Source of the DNA: Nephrocerus scutellatus
Taxonomy: Eukaryota; Arthropoda; Insecta; Diptera; Pipunculidae
Direction of reading: 5' to 3'
Assembly: GCA_947095585.1 (NCBI GenBank)
Contig: OX352762.1
Location: forward strand, 97,438,249-97,502,248
Length of the DNA: 64,000 bases
The notes beneath the pieces were generated by a model that searched no databases, was not told where the DNA came from, and worked only from the letters and a program-made list of their open reading frames with translations. Position numbers and translations under genes: made by a program. This document shows positions 24,641-35,885 of the stretch, in pieces; positions within the stretch are counted from its first letter, which is position 1; each line of letters opens with the position of its first letter.

Positions 24641-26640
24641 TAAAGACTATCGAAAAGATTATCGACAATTATATAAGGTCGAAAGTACTGGGAAGAGAAC
24701 CTCTACAAACCAATCAACATGCGTACAGAGCGTGCAGATCTACGAAGACCGCACTGTGGAAGCTGACGGAATGTATAGAGTGGTCCCTTGCCAGTAAGGA
24801 ATCTGCTCTGGAGAGAAAGAAGGTAAATATCACAATCACTAAGTGGATGTGCGAGATGCTGCGTAGCAGAACAGTGAAAACCATAGTTTGTGATGAGACC
24901 ATTATAGTGAGCAAAACAAGAGGATGTCCACAAGGAGGGGTACTGTCCCCCTTTTATGGGGCATCCTCGTAGATGAACTATTTCAGCGACTAGCTAATGA
25001 GGCAAGAACTTATTCCCAAGGCTACGCGGACGATATAGTCGTCGTGTCGAAAGAAGTGGTACTTTAGTTGAACCCAAACAAAACCACACTGGTACCCTTC
25101 ATCAATAGACGGAAGCTGGGCGAATGCACCCGGTTACCCTCAATGGGGAAGAAATTACTATCAGCAAGGAGGTTAAATACCTGGGACCGATATTTGTTAG
25201 TAGACTGCTATGGAATAAACACCAACACCCAGTACTGAAAAAATCTAAAAGTTCACTTATGGTGGGCAGAAGGGTGGCAGGAAAACCCTGGGGAGTTAGT
25301 CCTAGGATAATGCACTGGATGTACACCATGATAGTTATTCCAATGATTACTTATGGAGCAGTTGCATGGGTGAATAGAATCAAGGTAAGCAACATGAGAA
25401 GGGAATTGGAAAATGTGTAGAGGCTGGCTTATGTTTTAATTAGAGGAGCCATGAGGACCTGCCCTCGGCGGGTATGGAGGTAATCCTTGGGCTACTCCCA
25501 CTACATTTAGTGGTAGAGAGCCAATCCGAGGAAACCAAGTTACGTTTGAGCAAGGTACGCTGCTTCACGGACGTTATGGCAAGGGTATAAGTGGAATCAC
25601 TAACCAAACAGGTTCCGTTACCCAGCATGCCTTGTGACAACATGGTTCAAGAAAACCTTTAAAGTCAAAATGAGCACCAAGAAGGAATTCAGATCTGAAA
25701 CTGAATACCAGACACATCCGAGAGCCATAAATTGGTATACGGATAGGACAAAGAAAGCAGAAGGCATGGGTGCGGGAGTCCATGGGCCAAAAACTAAGTA
25801 GTCTGAAGCAATGGGGCAGTACCCGAGCATAATCCAGGCAGAAGTACATGTACTGTACAGAAGTGCAGTACTTTAATCTGTAAAGAAACTACGTAAGGGA
25901 GAAATTGCCATCATGACAGACAGCCAAGCTGCGCTTAAAGCCCTAGATGCATTCTACATCACGTCCAGACTGGTGGAGGAGTGTAGGGCGAAGCTTAAAG
26001 GACTTGGCGAAAAAACAAGGTACGCTTGTACTAGGTGCCAGGACATACTGGCAAAGAAGGCAACGAAGCAGCGGATAGGCTCGCTAACAAAGTGGCAGAA
26101 ACTCTGCTTGTAGGGCTAGAACCATTCTGTGGGATAGGGTACAGCAGAATAGGTAAGACAGCTGCTTCCGTAAGATGGGATAATCTCCCAATCCTACGAA
26201 ATGCAAAGGAAATGATGGGGAACTATGACCCAAAGAGGTCACGCTCGATATTGGGACTTAGTAGAAGTAATGTAAGAATCCTTACGGGTGTCCCAAGTCA
26301 TGACAAGTGCACCTAAAGAAATAAAAACAAGAAGAGGATGGCAACTGCAGGATTTGTGGGGAAGTGGAGAAAACCACGTGACACCTTCTCAATAAATGTG
26401 GGGCAACGATCCGACAAAGGAGAGACCATATGGGAACTCACGCGGTCTCGGAGTTTGCACGCTGTTTACTGAACCCACACCATATCATTTAGTTAATAGG
26501 AGCCATTACTATGGAGGGGGTTCTATAAGGACGACTATCTACTGTCTCTATGCACTAGTTAGGGGGAACGCGATAGATCCAAATGGGTCACGGTGCAATT
26601 GGTAAATACCCATTTGAATCATCATCATCATCATCATCTT
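24641..26640 (+). mobile_element. LOA/I-like retrotransposon, 5'-truncated, with RNase H (E)
   Basis: Begins inside RT (TIEKIIDNYIRSKVLGREP, QTNQHAYRACRSTKTALWKL). The segment that would hold the FLDIEGAFDN box is missing. The copy continues with TRGCPQGGVLSP near 24,925 and YADDIVVVSKE near 25,025. The connection domain is open at 25,124-25,420 (LNGEEITISKEVKYLGPIF). RNase H blocks follow: INWYTDRTKKAEGMGAGV near 25,730, MTDSQAALKALDAF at 25,913 and a GHTGKEGNEAADRLANKV block at 26,039. The tail is an (ATC)n repeat at 26,616-26,640. Stops and shifts show it is inactive. Confidence 0.8.
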
Positions 26641-27590
26641 CATTAGAAGCGAGAAAATCTGCTGTACTAGATAGTATTCCTACAAAAGATTTGAAGTGTG
26701 TTCTTTAACGCTGGCTTTATCTTTGCGTAAGCATTTCCATTTCTTCTATTCTTCTGGATTCATATCAAAAAGGTTGAAAAATCTTTTTTACAGCATGTAA
26801 AGGCGATCTCTACGTCTTTCCTGGTATCAACCTATCAACCTCACTTTGTACTTTCCAAGGTCATGTAAACTTTGAATATTCGTCAGCTTTTGTAATAACT
26901 TGAATTATGGAAAATCCTTAGCTACCAACAGTATGGTTTAAGAAAGCAACTTTTTACTGATTTCCACATATCACCAAAAAGAGTATCTAGTCTATTTAAC
27001 AATTTGGTGAAAGTAAGGTTGTTGCACTTGATATTTTCAAGGCATTGGACAGAGTCTGGCATCAAGCTCTTTTTCCGAAAATGATTGTCTATGAAATCGA
27101 TAAAATCTGCTTGATTGGACTAGTAGCTACTTTTCTGACCGTTCATTACAGGTGGTATTTGACGATTTCAAATCTAATGTTCACCGCATTAATGCTGGTG
27201 TTTCCCAATTCTCTGTTTTGTATCCGGCAGTCGTTTTCATTGATGCTATGTTGTCCGCTAATTACAATCCAATTTACTCTCAGATTTTCACATCAGTTCA
27301 AAATTTCTGCAAGTTCCTTTGCATGTAGAACTTGAACAGCGTATGTTAATAAAGACAAATTTTTACCTTGGCCATAATAAGGTCTACACAACAAATTGGA
27401 ATTGAATGCTTCTATATTTCGCCTAGAATTGGAATACAATTGTGTTGTCTGCTCCAGGTGCTCTGAAACCGTATTGCGTCTACTAGATACAATACAGAAC
27501 CGCACAATAAAATATATTGGTGAGCAAAATATCGCGAATACAAAAGACTCCCTTGAGCAACATTGGAATGTTTCCTGCTAGCCACTGGAA
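26641..27590 (+). mobile_element. family C jockey-like fragment, highly diverged (C2)
   Basis: Matches family C from the RT thumb region onward: TATGGTTTAAGAAAGCAAC near 26,932, DIFKALDRVWHQALFPKM near 27,030, then a QLYS/ENVIQNRTIKYIG-type connection block near 27,480-27,530 and a SLEQHWNVSC end at 27,550-27,580. Large parts between 27,300 and 27,400 are missing, including the FADD region. It is one of the oldest-looking copies in the window. Confidence 0.75.
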
Positions 27591-29324
27591 TACAAAATAT
27601 GAGGTTTGTATAGGGCGCAAAAAAAACTTGAACGGCCCTGTATATATGGAATTTAATTTTGTAAAATGATATGTTTGGCACTGCACCATCGTCGCAACGT
27701 TCCATGATGCAGAACGACATTTATTTTCAAAAACAATTTTATCTTAGAAATTAGATTTTAGAGAATGTAATGGATTCAATCGTCATGGATGTGAGAATGT
27801 AGTAGTCAACTGTAGTTGTTTATGGGCACATTATCCTAAAGACAATGGAGATGATAAGGTCAAGGGATTTTCAACAGCCATTAAAATTGTAAATTAAAAC
27901 AGAACCATTATGAAGCAAGGAAGGGACGACTTGCATACATAAGAAACATAAAAATGACCTTCGTCATAGTGATTTAATTAAGAACACATTAAAGGAAATG
28001 TTTGTGCTTTATTCTTTCTTTCTGAAGGTATCTTGGCATTCAAAGTTTATGAAATGATATTCTCTATAGAAGTTTTCCTTTTTCCTAAAAAGACTTTCTG
28101 ATATCAATGTAGTCTATTATTGGTACTAGATACATGCACCGCCTAAAAAATAGATATTCAAGAAGGAGATTAGGGGACAGCAAAGCGTTGGAAGTCTCCT
28201 CACTCGGTGTCATTGCCCGAATTATTTATTCAGAAAACGTTTCAAAAAACCTATATAGAAAAACTTTTTGCTGTGTTGTTGTTTTTCATTCGAATTTTCC
28301 TCTGCTGTATACAAAAATCAAGCGGAAAATCAAGTACATATATAAACAGAATCCGGCGAGAACTTTTAACAAAAGAAACAAATTTCCACACCTACAGGGA
28401 AAACGATAAGACTAATAATTGTGGAGTTTGTGTATTTTTTTCAAATCGGTTCATCGTCATCAAATCAGAGTTCAGTACTGAAATTTTTTTTTGCTCTTCA
28501 AATTCCATTGGTTAAAGAAATATGTTTTTACTTTTCCGGTTGCCAATCTAATTCTGTACTTGTGTCTACGTTTCAAAACGTGAGATATACTTGTAGACAC
28601 TATTTTTGTCAGATTATCGATGACAGTTCAAGTTGTAAGGATATAAGACACCATAATGTCGACGAATTTGCTGAAGGGCACAGCATGACGCTTCACTTTA
28701 TTTCTGTTGTTGACATATTTTGTTTTCTCGAGTCAATTGAATTTTGTCGATTTGCTTAAGTATAACTTATGATGCTTTCAGTCGACGATCCTTCAATATT
28801 CTAAGCATATGTGTAATATGATACTAGTACCACAGATATTGACATATGCTCTTCAGGTTACATTAAGCGGATGTGAGATGGTTATAAATGTGTACTTAAC
28901 TAAATGAAACTAAAGTTTTTGCGACATTTAGCCTTTTAGATATTCATTGCACACCAATAGCTTATGCTCAAAAATCAAGGGTGAAATACAGTCAGGATTT
29001 TTCAAAGGCAAGCCATGAATATCAAAGAAATCAAACATTTATCACATAATAAAGAAGTAGTAAATAAGTACCATCGTGTTAGTAATTCGAGTGAAGTTAG
29101 TGAGTTGATGAAACTGATAACTCTTCACAATTAAGTACGTGTGGATAGCTACGAAACGCCATTTATGTATCTTGTACATCTTTAAATAATTTATGCACGT
29201 AGTTATGTTTTCTAGCTACTTCTATCATGTTTTATATATTAGATTTAAGACTGTAAGGGATATTTTATTTTCTCGTTAAACGGCAAAAAAAAGAATCTTT
29301 TTTTTATTATTTATAATTCACGCA
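27591..29324. other. unassigned AT-rich DNA
   Basis: No recognisable gene. A short stretch at 27,610-27,660 (GGGCGC then AACTTGAACGGCCCTGTATA) looks like an interspersed-repeat edge. Overlapping frames at 28,134-28,759 have no motif. Confidence 0.45.
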
Positions 29325-31650
29325 CGCTTAAAGGGGTTTGAACCCTTATTATGCTCGGCTATATGCTTGGCACAACGTGGGCGTTAAGGAAAAGGAGGAA
29401 AAAAGAGAAGATGTCTTTGAGCTTGTGTTTAGAATGCCTGTGGATCATAGTGATGTGGGAAGACAGAGTTTGGCAGAGCATTCCACATACGTGGTGTACG
29501 GCTGAAGAACGAATCCCTGAAGTTAACTGTATGTCCGAAGATATGCTTAAGGTAAACAGATGAGTATTTAGAGCGCCACGAGTATTGCGGTTGAATTCAA
29601 GGAGAGGTGGCATGCAGCTGGCTATTTCTCTTGAGCACCGCTGGTGACAAGCAGGAAACGTTCCTGTGGTGTTCAAGCGGATCTATTGATTTCGCCATAT
29701 TTGCGTCAACGATAAGTTTTATCGCGCGGTTTTGTATTCTATCTAGCTGATGCAAGGTAGTTTTAGGCGCATCAGACCAGATATGGCAATTGTACTCAAG
29801 TTTAGGGCGAATAAAAGCCTTGCAGATAGTAGCGAGATCAGAGGGAGTGAAATATTTCTTGCACCGGGTTATAAAAACATAAACATTTTGCAGCATTTTT
29901 GGTGACAGTAAATATGTGGTCACTCCAACGAAGCATGTCGTCAACGCACATACCGAAAATTGCAAGATTTTGAGTTTCCTTGATGCAAGTGCAATTCATG
30001 GATAATGGCATGGGATTTAGGATTCGCTTAGATGATAGGAGACAGCATTGGGTTTTGGAAGCGTTAAATTCTACTCGATTGTTTTCTCCCAATTTTATTA
30101 TTAAGTCAAGGTTAGAATTTAACGTACTTAACATTGGTAGTTGTTTGAGTTTCACATGGGAAGTAGAGGGACCTTCCTCAAACTTATGTAAGAAGCTGAG
30201 AGTGCTGTTGTCAGCGAAAGAGTGAATTGTATTAAAAGTCACAGATAAGAGATCATTTTTAAAAATGAGAAATAGTGTCGGGGACAAAGGACCAGTTCCA
30301 CTGTTTGGTGAGATATACCATCAAATCACCAGTAGAACGTTGCCAACAAAATCCATAATGCCGGTCACTATGATCCGCGTTTCCATGACTTTGGAAAGAA
30401 TAGATGTAAGTGCTATGGGTCGGTACGAAGATGGAGACGAGGGCTCGGGTATTGGGTATAGGCTGGACAAAGGCTGTTTTCCAACATCTCGGGAAGAGTC
30501 CAAAAGAATAGGATAGATAGAAAAGCTTACGCAATGGTAATGCCACCTTGGAAGAACACAATTTCAGAACTATTGGGGAAATACCATCTGACCCAGCGGA
30601 TTTGTGAGTGTTTAAAACTCTAGCAATTGTACGAGTACGAATGAATATCTGTTCCATATATTATTCAATATTTGGAGGTGCAGGAGGCAACAATGCACAA
30701 TCTGGAAGCGTGGAGCTAGCTGCAAAATGCGCAGCAAACAAATTGGATTTGTCTATAGAGCTGATAAGTGGAATTTTATTAGAAATGAGCGTTGGCATCG
30801 ACGACTAGACTGTATTTTTGATTCTTTTCACGAAGGATCAAAAATTGTTACTACCATTGGGACATTGCAGTTTTTTTGCCTCAACTTTGGTCATAGGCGA
30901 ATTTGACTCGCCAAAGATGGGCACTACCATCATTTATGGCTCGTTTAAAATTTGTTCGGTTTTCCTCAGCAGGGTTTGCTTTGTAAAACCGAAAGCATAC
31001 CTCTCTAATCCTAGAAGCCGCTTTACAGCTCGATTCATACCATCCATTTTCCTTTGGTTTAACAGACTTATTCCTGAAAGGGATAAATTCTCTCATACCA
31101 ATAGGGATGATGTTTGTGATTGCATCAGCGGCGGTATCCACGTTGCTATCGCGAAACAATAGCGACCAGTTAATTCCCCCAAAGAAGTTGTTAAGGCCGT
31201 CCCAATTGGCTTTCTCGTGTTTCCATACTGTTTCTTGGGAGTTTTTTCTCTAACTGCATGGTTTATTAACGAGAAATGAGCTGATATAAGATAATAGCCA
31301 GACGAGCCTAGGCGATAATACATTGACGGAGTAATTATCAGGACGAGAGGTAAGGAACAAGTCAGGGTTGTTTGCAGAATGATTTGCAATGTCAAGCATT
31401 CGCGTAGGCTCATTGTGATTCAACACAGCGAATAACTCAACACATCTTCCTTTGGGTGTTGTCTGGTCAGAATGGCGATGCCACCAAGAATTGTGTACAT
31501 TGAAATCGCCCGCAATAACGATTTCATTTTTACGATGTTTACGATTACGATGATGAATTCTTAAAATTGAATCAGACAGTGCATCAAACTCGTTTTGAGT
31601 TGAAACACTGTCTAAGTGGGGGTTCCTGTCGGCAACTTCCGAAGAATGAT
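29325..31650 (-). mobile_element. family C jockey-like retrotransposon, longest minus-strand copy (C3)
   Basis: Read on the minus strand from 31,650: the endonuclease C-terminal half with NEIVIAGDFNVHNSWWHRHS near 31,540-31,480 and a SSGYY-type SSDH-equivalent near 31,310. Then come linker and RT pieces: NTHKSAGSDGISPIVLK at 30,620-30,570, SYRPIALTSILSKVMET near 30,410, and HSFADNSTLSFLHKFEEGPS, in which the catalytic FADD reads FADN, near 30,230. The connection domain holds KLEYNCHIWSDAPKTTLHQL. The 3' end matches the family consensus at 29,330-29,390. A deletion removes much of the RT palm between 30,310 and 30,370. It is 5'-truncated and frameshifted. It lies downstream of the host exon at 32,034 on the same strand, probably in that gene's next intron. 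Confidence 0.85.
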
Positions 31651-31739
31651 TATTTTATTTTTTATCTCCGTTTTCTACCCCTTTTTCAATATTAGTATTT
31701 ACATTTGCAAAAAAAAATCGAAACAAATTACAATGTTAC

Positions 31740-31880
31740 ACTCGTAGGACACCGGTTTGATTCCCGATGCGCAACAAAAATTCACATATTTTTCTCACTA
31801 AACTGATCATCTAGATTTCAAATACACATCGTACGATGTGGACAGTGCAGCATCTGTTTTTACATATATATATAGAGCAT
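31740..31880 (+). mobile_element. tRNA-derived SINE fragment (family S1)
   Basis: Contains the box-B-like CGGTTTGATTCCCGATGCG, then TTTTTCTCACTAAACTGATC and ATCTAGATTTC, shared with the full copy at 42,088-42,302. The box A half is missing and the 3' part is diverged. Confidence 0.65.
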
Positions 31881-32033
31881 TTACATGAGCACAATATTGT
31901 AGTTTTTCGGGTGTAAGCTTTTAGCTTTACCTATCACATCTCTACTTCTATCCCAATATTTCTAGGCTGTGTCTAGGCATTAAAAGCCCGCAATTTTTTT
32001 GAAGCATGCGCCAATTATTAAACCAAAACTTAC

Positions 32034-32514
32034 CTGTGATATTTTCTTGCCGTTTTCTATCACACATTCTAGGTAATCCTCATCTTCGTCAATATTTCCC
32101 TGATTAGCTCCCATTATCCGATTGCCCGCCATCAGTCTGTCATCGTCTTGTTGTAGTTGTGCTACTGTCGACTCGGCGCCAATGTGATTCGCTCTCAAAT
32201 ACTTCCGAACTGGGACGGATGTATCCGATGACGTCATCTCTGTTGTAGTAGCTGCCAAAGGGCTGAACAGACTCGTAGAATCCTCATCCGCCGCACCCTC
32301 CGATTGCTGTATACTGCTGTGACGATTGTGTTGATTTGTTGACTGATTTTTTGATTGAAATGCGGGTGTCACCGGGTGATGATGTGAATAGGACGTGTGA
32401 AACATTTGACTGCCAACGCCGCTTCCGTAGGATGGATACTGATATGAACTAAGTCCTCCGGCTCCGGTGTTTGGTCCATTTAGACGTGTGGTCCGGTACA
32501 TGGGACGGGTAGGA
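32034..32514 (-). CDS. host gene, internal coding exon 2 (unidentified protein)
   Basis: The exon is bounded by a splice acceptor (ACTATTTGTAG just upstream on the minus strand, AG at 32,516-32,515) and a strong donor GTAAGT starting at 32,033. It codes one base plus 160 codons without a stop and ends in phase 0. The protein is low-complexity and probably disordered. It is rich in Ser/Thr/Gln/His/Gly, with a Tyr/Gly/Ser patch (GGLSSYQYPSYGSGVGS), a His run (SYSHHHP), a Gln/Asn-rich part, and an acidic patch ending GNIDEDEDYLECVIENGKKI. No domain was recognised, so the function is unknown. Codon use is balanced and, unlike everything around it, there is no transposon motif. Alternative: a very old domesticated fragment, which I think unlikely. 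Confidence 0.75.
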
Positions 32515-32608
32515 CTACAAATAGTAAAAACAGTTATTTTTAAAAGTCTTAAATAATTCTGAAACATTTATATAAATACAGTCTTCCTATACATACTAGT
32601 ATCCATAC

Positions 32609-32688
32609 TTGGGAGATTCACTCTCATTTCGACGCCTGGAGGACGTCATTATTGAATTTGCCCGGTCTCCTCGGGCGGCTGCCATCAT
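32609..32688 (-). CDS. host gene, first coding exon
   Basis: Starts at an ATG-ATG pair (32,688 and 32,685) and codes 26 residues, including AAARGDRANSIMTSSRRRNE, then two bases of a split codon. The donor is GTATGG at 32,608. Joining to the acceptor at 32,515 restores the split codon (AA plus T, Asn) and keeps the frame open into exon 2. The intron is only 94 bp, typical of flies. The N-terminus is basic (RRR) and Ser-rich, with no signal peptide or membrane segment. An upstream out-of-frame ATG (about 32,704) would give a short overlapping uORF. A spliced start further upstream cannot be excluded. Confidence 0.6.
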
Positions 32689-33599
32689 GTAAGTCCACAT
32701 GACGATTCATGACATTCACTGGCAAAATGAAATCAACGGCAAACAAATTTTAGTCCAAACGATTTTCCAGATGTAAGAACTGCGACGGCTACGAATGGAA
32801 TTTACTTCATAACCTACTCACGATGACACACAATTGATTGACGTACTGACTCCGAGGAGAGCCAGAATAGAAAAGTTTCCAGCTGTGTAGTTGCTTGATA
32901 GTTGACAGTATTAACAAATTGTTGTCACAAAGAGTTTTTTGTTGTTGTTGTCGTTTTGTTATCTGCAGCATATATTATACATGGCGTACAGGAAGCGGCC
33001 TCCTACCTTTGAAACTTCAATGTCTGATAAAAGGCAAATTCATTAAATGCAAATTGCCTCAATTAACTCTGAAACAAAAACAAGAATACTCAATAAACCA
33101 CAATGCATCGACATTTAATTAATTTTACGCGTAGAAAACGATTGGGTGCTTCAAACGAGGAAATCATTCTCGCGCAAATGTGAAATTTAATTAAAAGAAA
33201 TGTTATTCCCTTTTCATGCGGGTTAGCGAAGTCACAGGCTGGTGGAACACGTGCAATAGAGGAGATTACATTAAAACTTTTGGCTTACGTGTTGGGTAGG
33301 TTTATGTGTAAATTTTTGAATTCGATTGCAAAAGTTCATCGTACATCGTAAGCATGACCTGCTCTGCTACACATGTAGAATAATAAAACATATTTTATAA
33401 ATATTCGCAGAAAGTGCATTTTTAAGGGAACTATCCTTAAATAAATGAAACACCAATGAAAATATTTATAACAGATTTATGGCGGCGGATGATGGAGTTG
33501 AAAAAAGGATGTCTTTAAACTTCATATTTGAGAATACATATGACTTGCACTGTATCGATATACATACATATACTTATGTTAACTAATTTCTACTCTTAG
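32689..33599. other. upstream flank of the host gene, unassigned
   Basis: If translation starts at 32,688 this holds the 5' UTR, promoter or an upstream intron. No clear TATA box or initiator was identified. A (TTG)n-like patch lies near 32,937-32,952. Confidence 0.4.
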
Positions 33600-33847
33600 T
33601 TATTTCGATCAAAAATTTGTTTGAAAATTGGACACATTCTTTAGCTTTTGTTGAAAATTATGACCTCTACACAAGTCAAATTATTTCATTCGTCGATACG
33701 ACAGTACGTCCGATAATTGACTTAACACCCGTGGGCTCGAGTTTAGGCCCGAGTATTCCGGATGGTTTGGAAGGTAGGCGAGATGCCCCTGATTATTATT
33801 ATTTAACACCGCTTGTGGAAAAAGCTATAAATCAGACCAAGCAGTGA
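33600..33847 (+). CDS. candidate 3'-terminal exon, unidentified protein
   Basis: A frame is open for 82 codons after a plausible acceptor (TTTCTACTCTTAG ending at 33,599) and stops with TGA at 33,845. There is no ATG near its start, which fits an exon better than an independent small gene. The C-terminal half has protein-like composition (LTPVGSSLGPSIPDGLEGRR, then DAPDYYYLTPLVEKAI). I do not recognise it, and no partner exon was found on the plus strand. A remnant of an unknown transposon is the main alternative. A family C fragment begins about 20 bp after its stop. Confidence 0.3.
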
Positions 33848-33867
33848 TATTCTTACAATATTCAAGC

Positions 33868-34750
33868 TAGTCGATGGTTGTCGCGAAATATCCGTCACCA
33901 AAAAGTTTTATCGTGCGGTACTCTATTCTGTCTAGTAAATGCAATATGGTCTTGGAAGCACCTGACCAGACAATACAGTTGTTTTCAAGTTTTGTTTAAA
34001 TATACGACCTGTAAATAGTAGCCTGTGGGCCCCGTGGCTCAGTGGATAAGAGCATGACTTCTGAGCAGGAGGTTCGTGGTTCGAACCCCAGTAACACCAA
34101 AAGTATTTTTCACGGTGTACCACCTCTCGCGAATTTTCAAGAGTAATAACTTGTCACGGAAAGCTTCTCAAATCGCCGCTCGGATACGCATTAATTCCAT
34201 TTTGTGTGGCAAAAAATACATGCTGAACACAAATGGTTGCGAGAAGCTGGTTCTTGGACCGCAACGGTCTGTAGCACCGAATATTGTTATTAAATAATAG
34301 CCAGGTCAGAGTTGTTCTTACACCACTTTTAGAAAAATCTAACATTTCTCTGAAAATGTGATTGCTTATATGTGGCCGTTCCAACAATATTAGGTTTAAA
34401 TAATTTAAATTCTACTCTATTTTGTAATCCCCATAAATGGGTATGCTGTCACATTCAGAATTTAAGGAGCTTAACAAACAATATGTTTAAAGTTACAATA
34501 GAATGAATTGGATTTAAGAAAGAGTGCCTTAGACAAAATGGAGCCCTGGGGAACACCAGCATTTCTGCGATTATAGATTCCAAAACGTTCAATACAACCT
34601 GGAATGAATGGTGAGAAAGGTAGCTACAAGTCCAATGAAGCAAAGTTTTATTGATTCTATAAGTACTAATTTTCGAATAAAGAGATTGATGCCGGACTCT
34701 GTTAAAAATATCGAGTGCAATAGCCATCAGCAGAATAGGGCGAATAACAC
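33868..34750 (-). mobile_element. family C jockey-like fragment, split by a SINE (C4)
   Basis: The 33,868-34,025 part matches the connection domain of C3 (29,690-29,830), and 34,303-34,750 continues the same element through RT. The latter encodes ALDIFNRVRHQSLYSKI near 34,720 on the minus strand and an AGVPQG-equivalent near 34,550. The interrupting 265 bp is SINE S2. The catalytic FADD stretch near 34,480 is destroyed. Confidence 0.8.
34026..34290 (+). mobile_element. tRNA-derived SINE, complete, with target duplication (S2)
   Basis: A tRNA-like head (GGGCCCCGTGGCTCAGTGG, box A) is followed by a perfect box B (GGTTCGAACCCC, from 34,078), then a 3' body with CCACCTCTCGCGAATTT and a short GTTAT-like tail. 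It is flanked by 12-bp direct repeats, TAAATAGTAGCC at 34,014-34,025 and TAAATAATAGCC at 34,291-34,302 (one mismatch). The host C4 sequence reads through cleanly when the insert is removed, which fixes the boundaries. It would be transcribed by RNA polymerase III. Confidence 0.85.
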
Positions 34751-34857
34751 AGAATGCTCTAGAATTGCAGGTGGCTCTACCTATCTCCTACTGATGGAAG
34801 TGTGATCAAACCTCCACGTGGTGGCCGCCAGTAATTTTCATCCAAATACAGGAAAAG

Positions 34858-35472
34858 CTAAATAATCTGGATAGTCCCTTCAAACTAAGGTTGGCGCGAG
34901 GCCAATAACCTCGCCCGTAAAAAACGTTCATCACGGAACCCAAAATCAACCTCGGACACACTGATGAACGACGACGACTATGGCAACGAAAACGGCTAAA
35001 CGATTTAGGAATTTTCTCCTGGAACGTACGCTCACTCTATTGAACTCGAGCTGCACAGCTGCTAGCCGATAACCCGTCTAAATATAAGGCATAACAGCAA
35101 TCCAGAAGATGCCGTGCACGGGAAATCATGTGCTCGGGGTTACCGTTATCGGCTTATAAGCAATAAATGAACGGCTATGGACCCTTTGCTATCATCCAAA
35201 TAGAGGAGGCGGCACGAAATCTGGGGCTGCACATAAATGAGAGCAAAACAAAGTACATGGTGGCCACGTCTGCGAGTAGAAGATCCAACATTGGTCCCTC
35301 AATTCAAATAGTGGAGTGCGAATTTGAAGTAGTGCAATGTGAAGACAGCGAAGCCGGCCAAGCCTACGCTGGAAGGATGGCGTAGACCGGGTCGCCCAAA
35401 GGACCGGTGGAGAGACTTTTTGCGGAAGCCCAGGACCGGACCCCGGTTGTAGAGCCAAATATGATGATGAAA
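34858..35472 (+). mobile_element. family B copy with both ends but large internal deletions (B3)
   Basis: The 5' part (34,858-35,160) carries the leader and the endonuclease start (across frames SWNVRSLY, the APE-type first motif). It then jumps, near 35,195, to the post-YADD region (LGLHINESKTKYMVATS). A second jump near 35,335 leads to the last 120 bp and the GATGATGA tail at 35,460-35,470. Keeping both termini while losing the catalytic core is what a non-autonomous derivative would look like. Confidence 0.8.
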
Positions 35473-35885
35473 GGGGTGCGAAACAGTATAACATTACAAT
35501 TTGAACAGCTAATCCTAAGGTTCCATGTTTTGCAGTATGCACGAAATTCATCGAATTTGCATTGGTAATTTCCTTCAATTTCCTCGACTCTCGAGCCGTG
35601 TACGTATAGCATAATGTCGTCAGCACAAGCAAGGGACGCATCCATTTCCTTCAGCACTTCGGAAATAAAAATATTAAACAGAATTGACGCCAGTTGACAT
35701 CTGAAATCAATTTGGTCAAATTGGTTCCACTGTATCATCTCTTTTTCGTCGCACACGTTCAAAATTGACTTGCTAATAACCACTTCTAAAACTTTCCCGA
35801 TATTTGGCCTCTAATTCGTCGGATCAGAAGGATCTTTACCTTTTTTTATTACTGGAAAAACCTTCGATGTTTTTCAACCACTCGG
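35473..35885 (-). mobile_element. another jockey-like RT fragment (family L)
   Basis: On the minus strand from about 35,880 there is a PVIKKGKDPSDP-like start, YRPISGK-equivalent remains, then after a deletion CQLASILFNIFISEVLKEMD and an ADDIMLYVHGSRVEEIEG block (FADD-equivalent reads CADD) near 35,620. The connection domain starts KFDEFRAYCKTWNLRI. It is clearly different from family C. It abuts the 3' tail of the B3 copy. Confidence 0.75.

Noticed and set aside
25574..25849. Minus-strand frame of 91 codons
   Set aside because: It is the shadow of the RNase H region of the plus-strand LOA/I-like element.
34026..34098. Possible functional tRNA gene
   Set aside because: Boxes A and B are good, but the acceptor and T stems do not pair and the anticodon loop lacks U33. 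Target duplications and a shared 3' body show it is a SINE.
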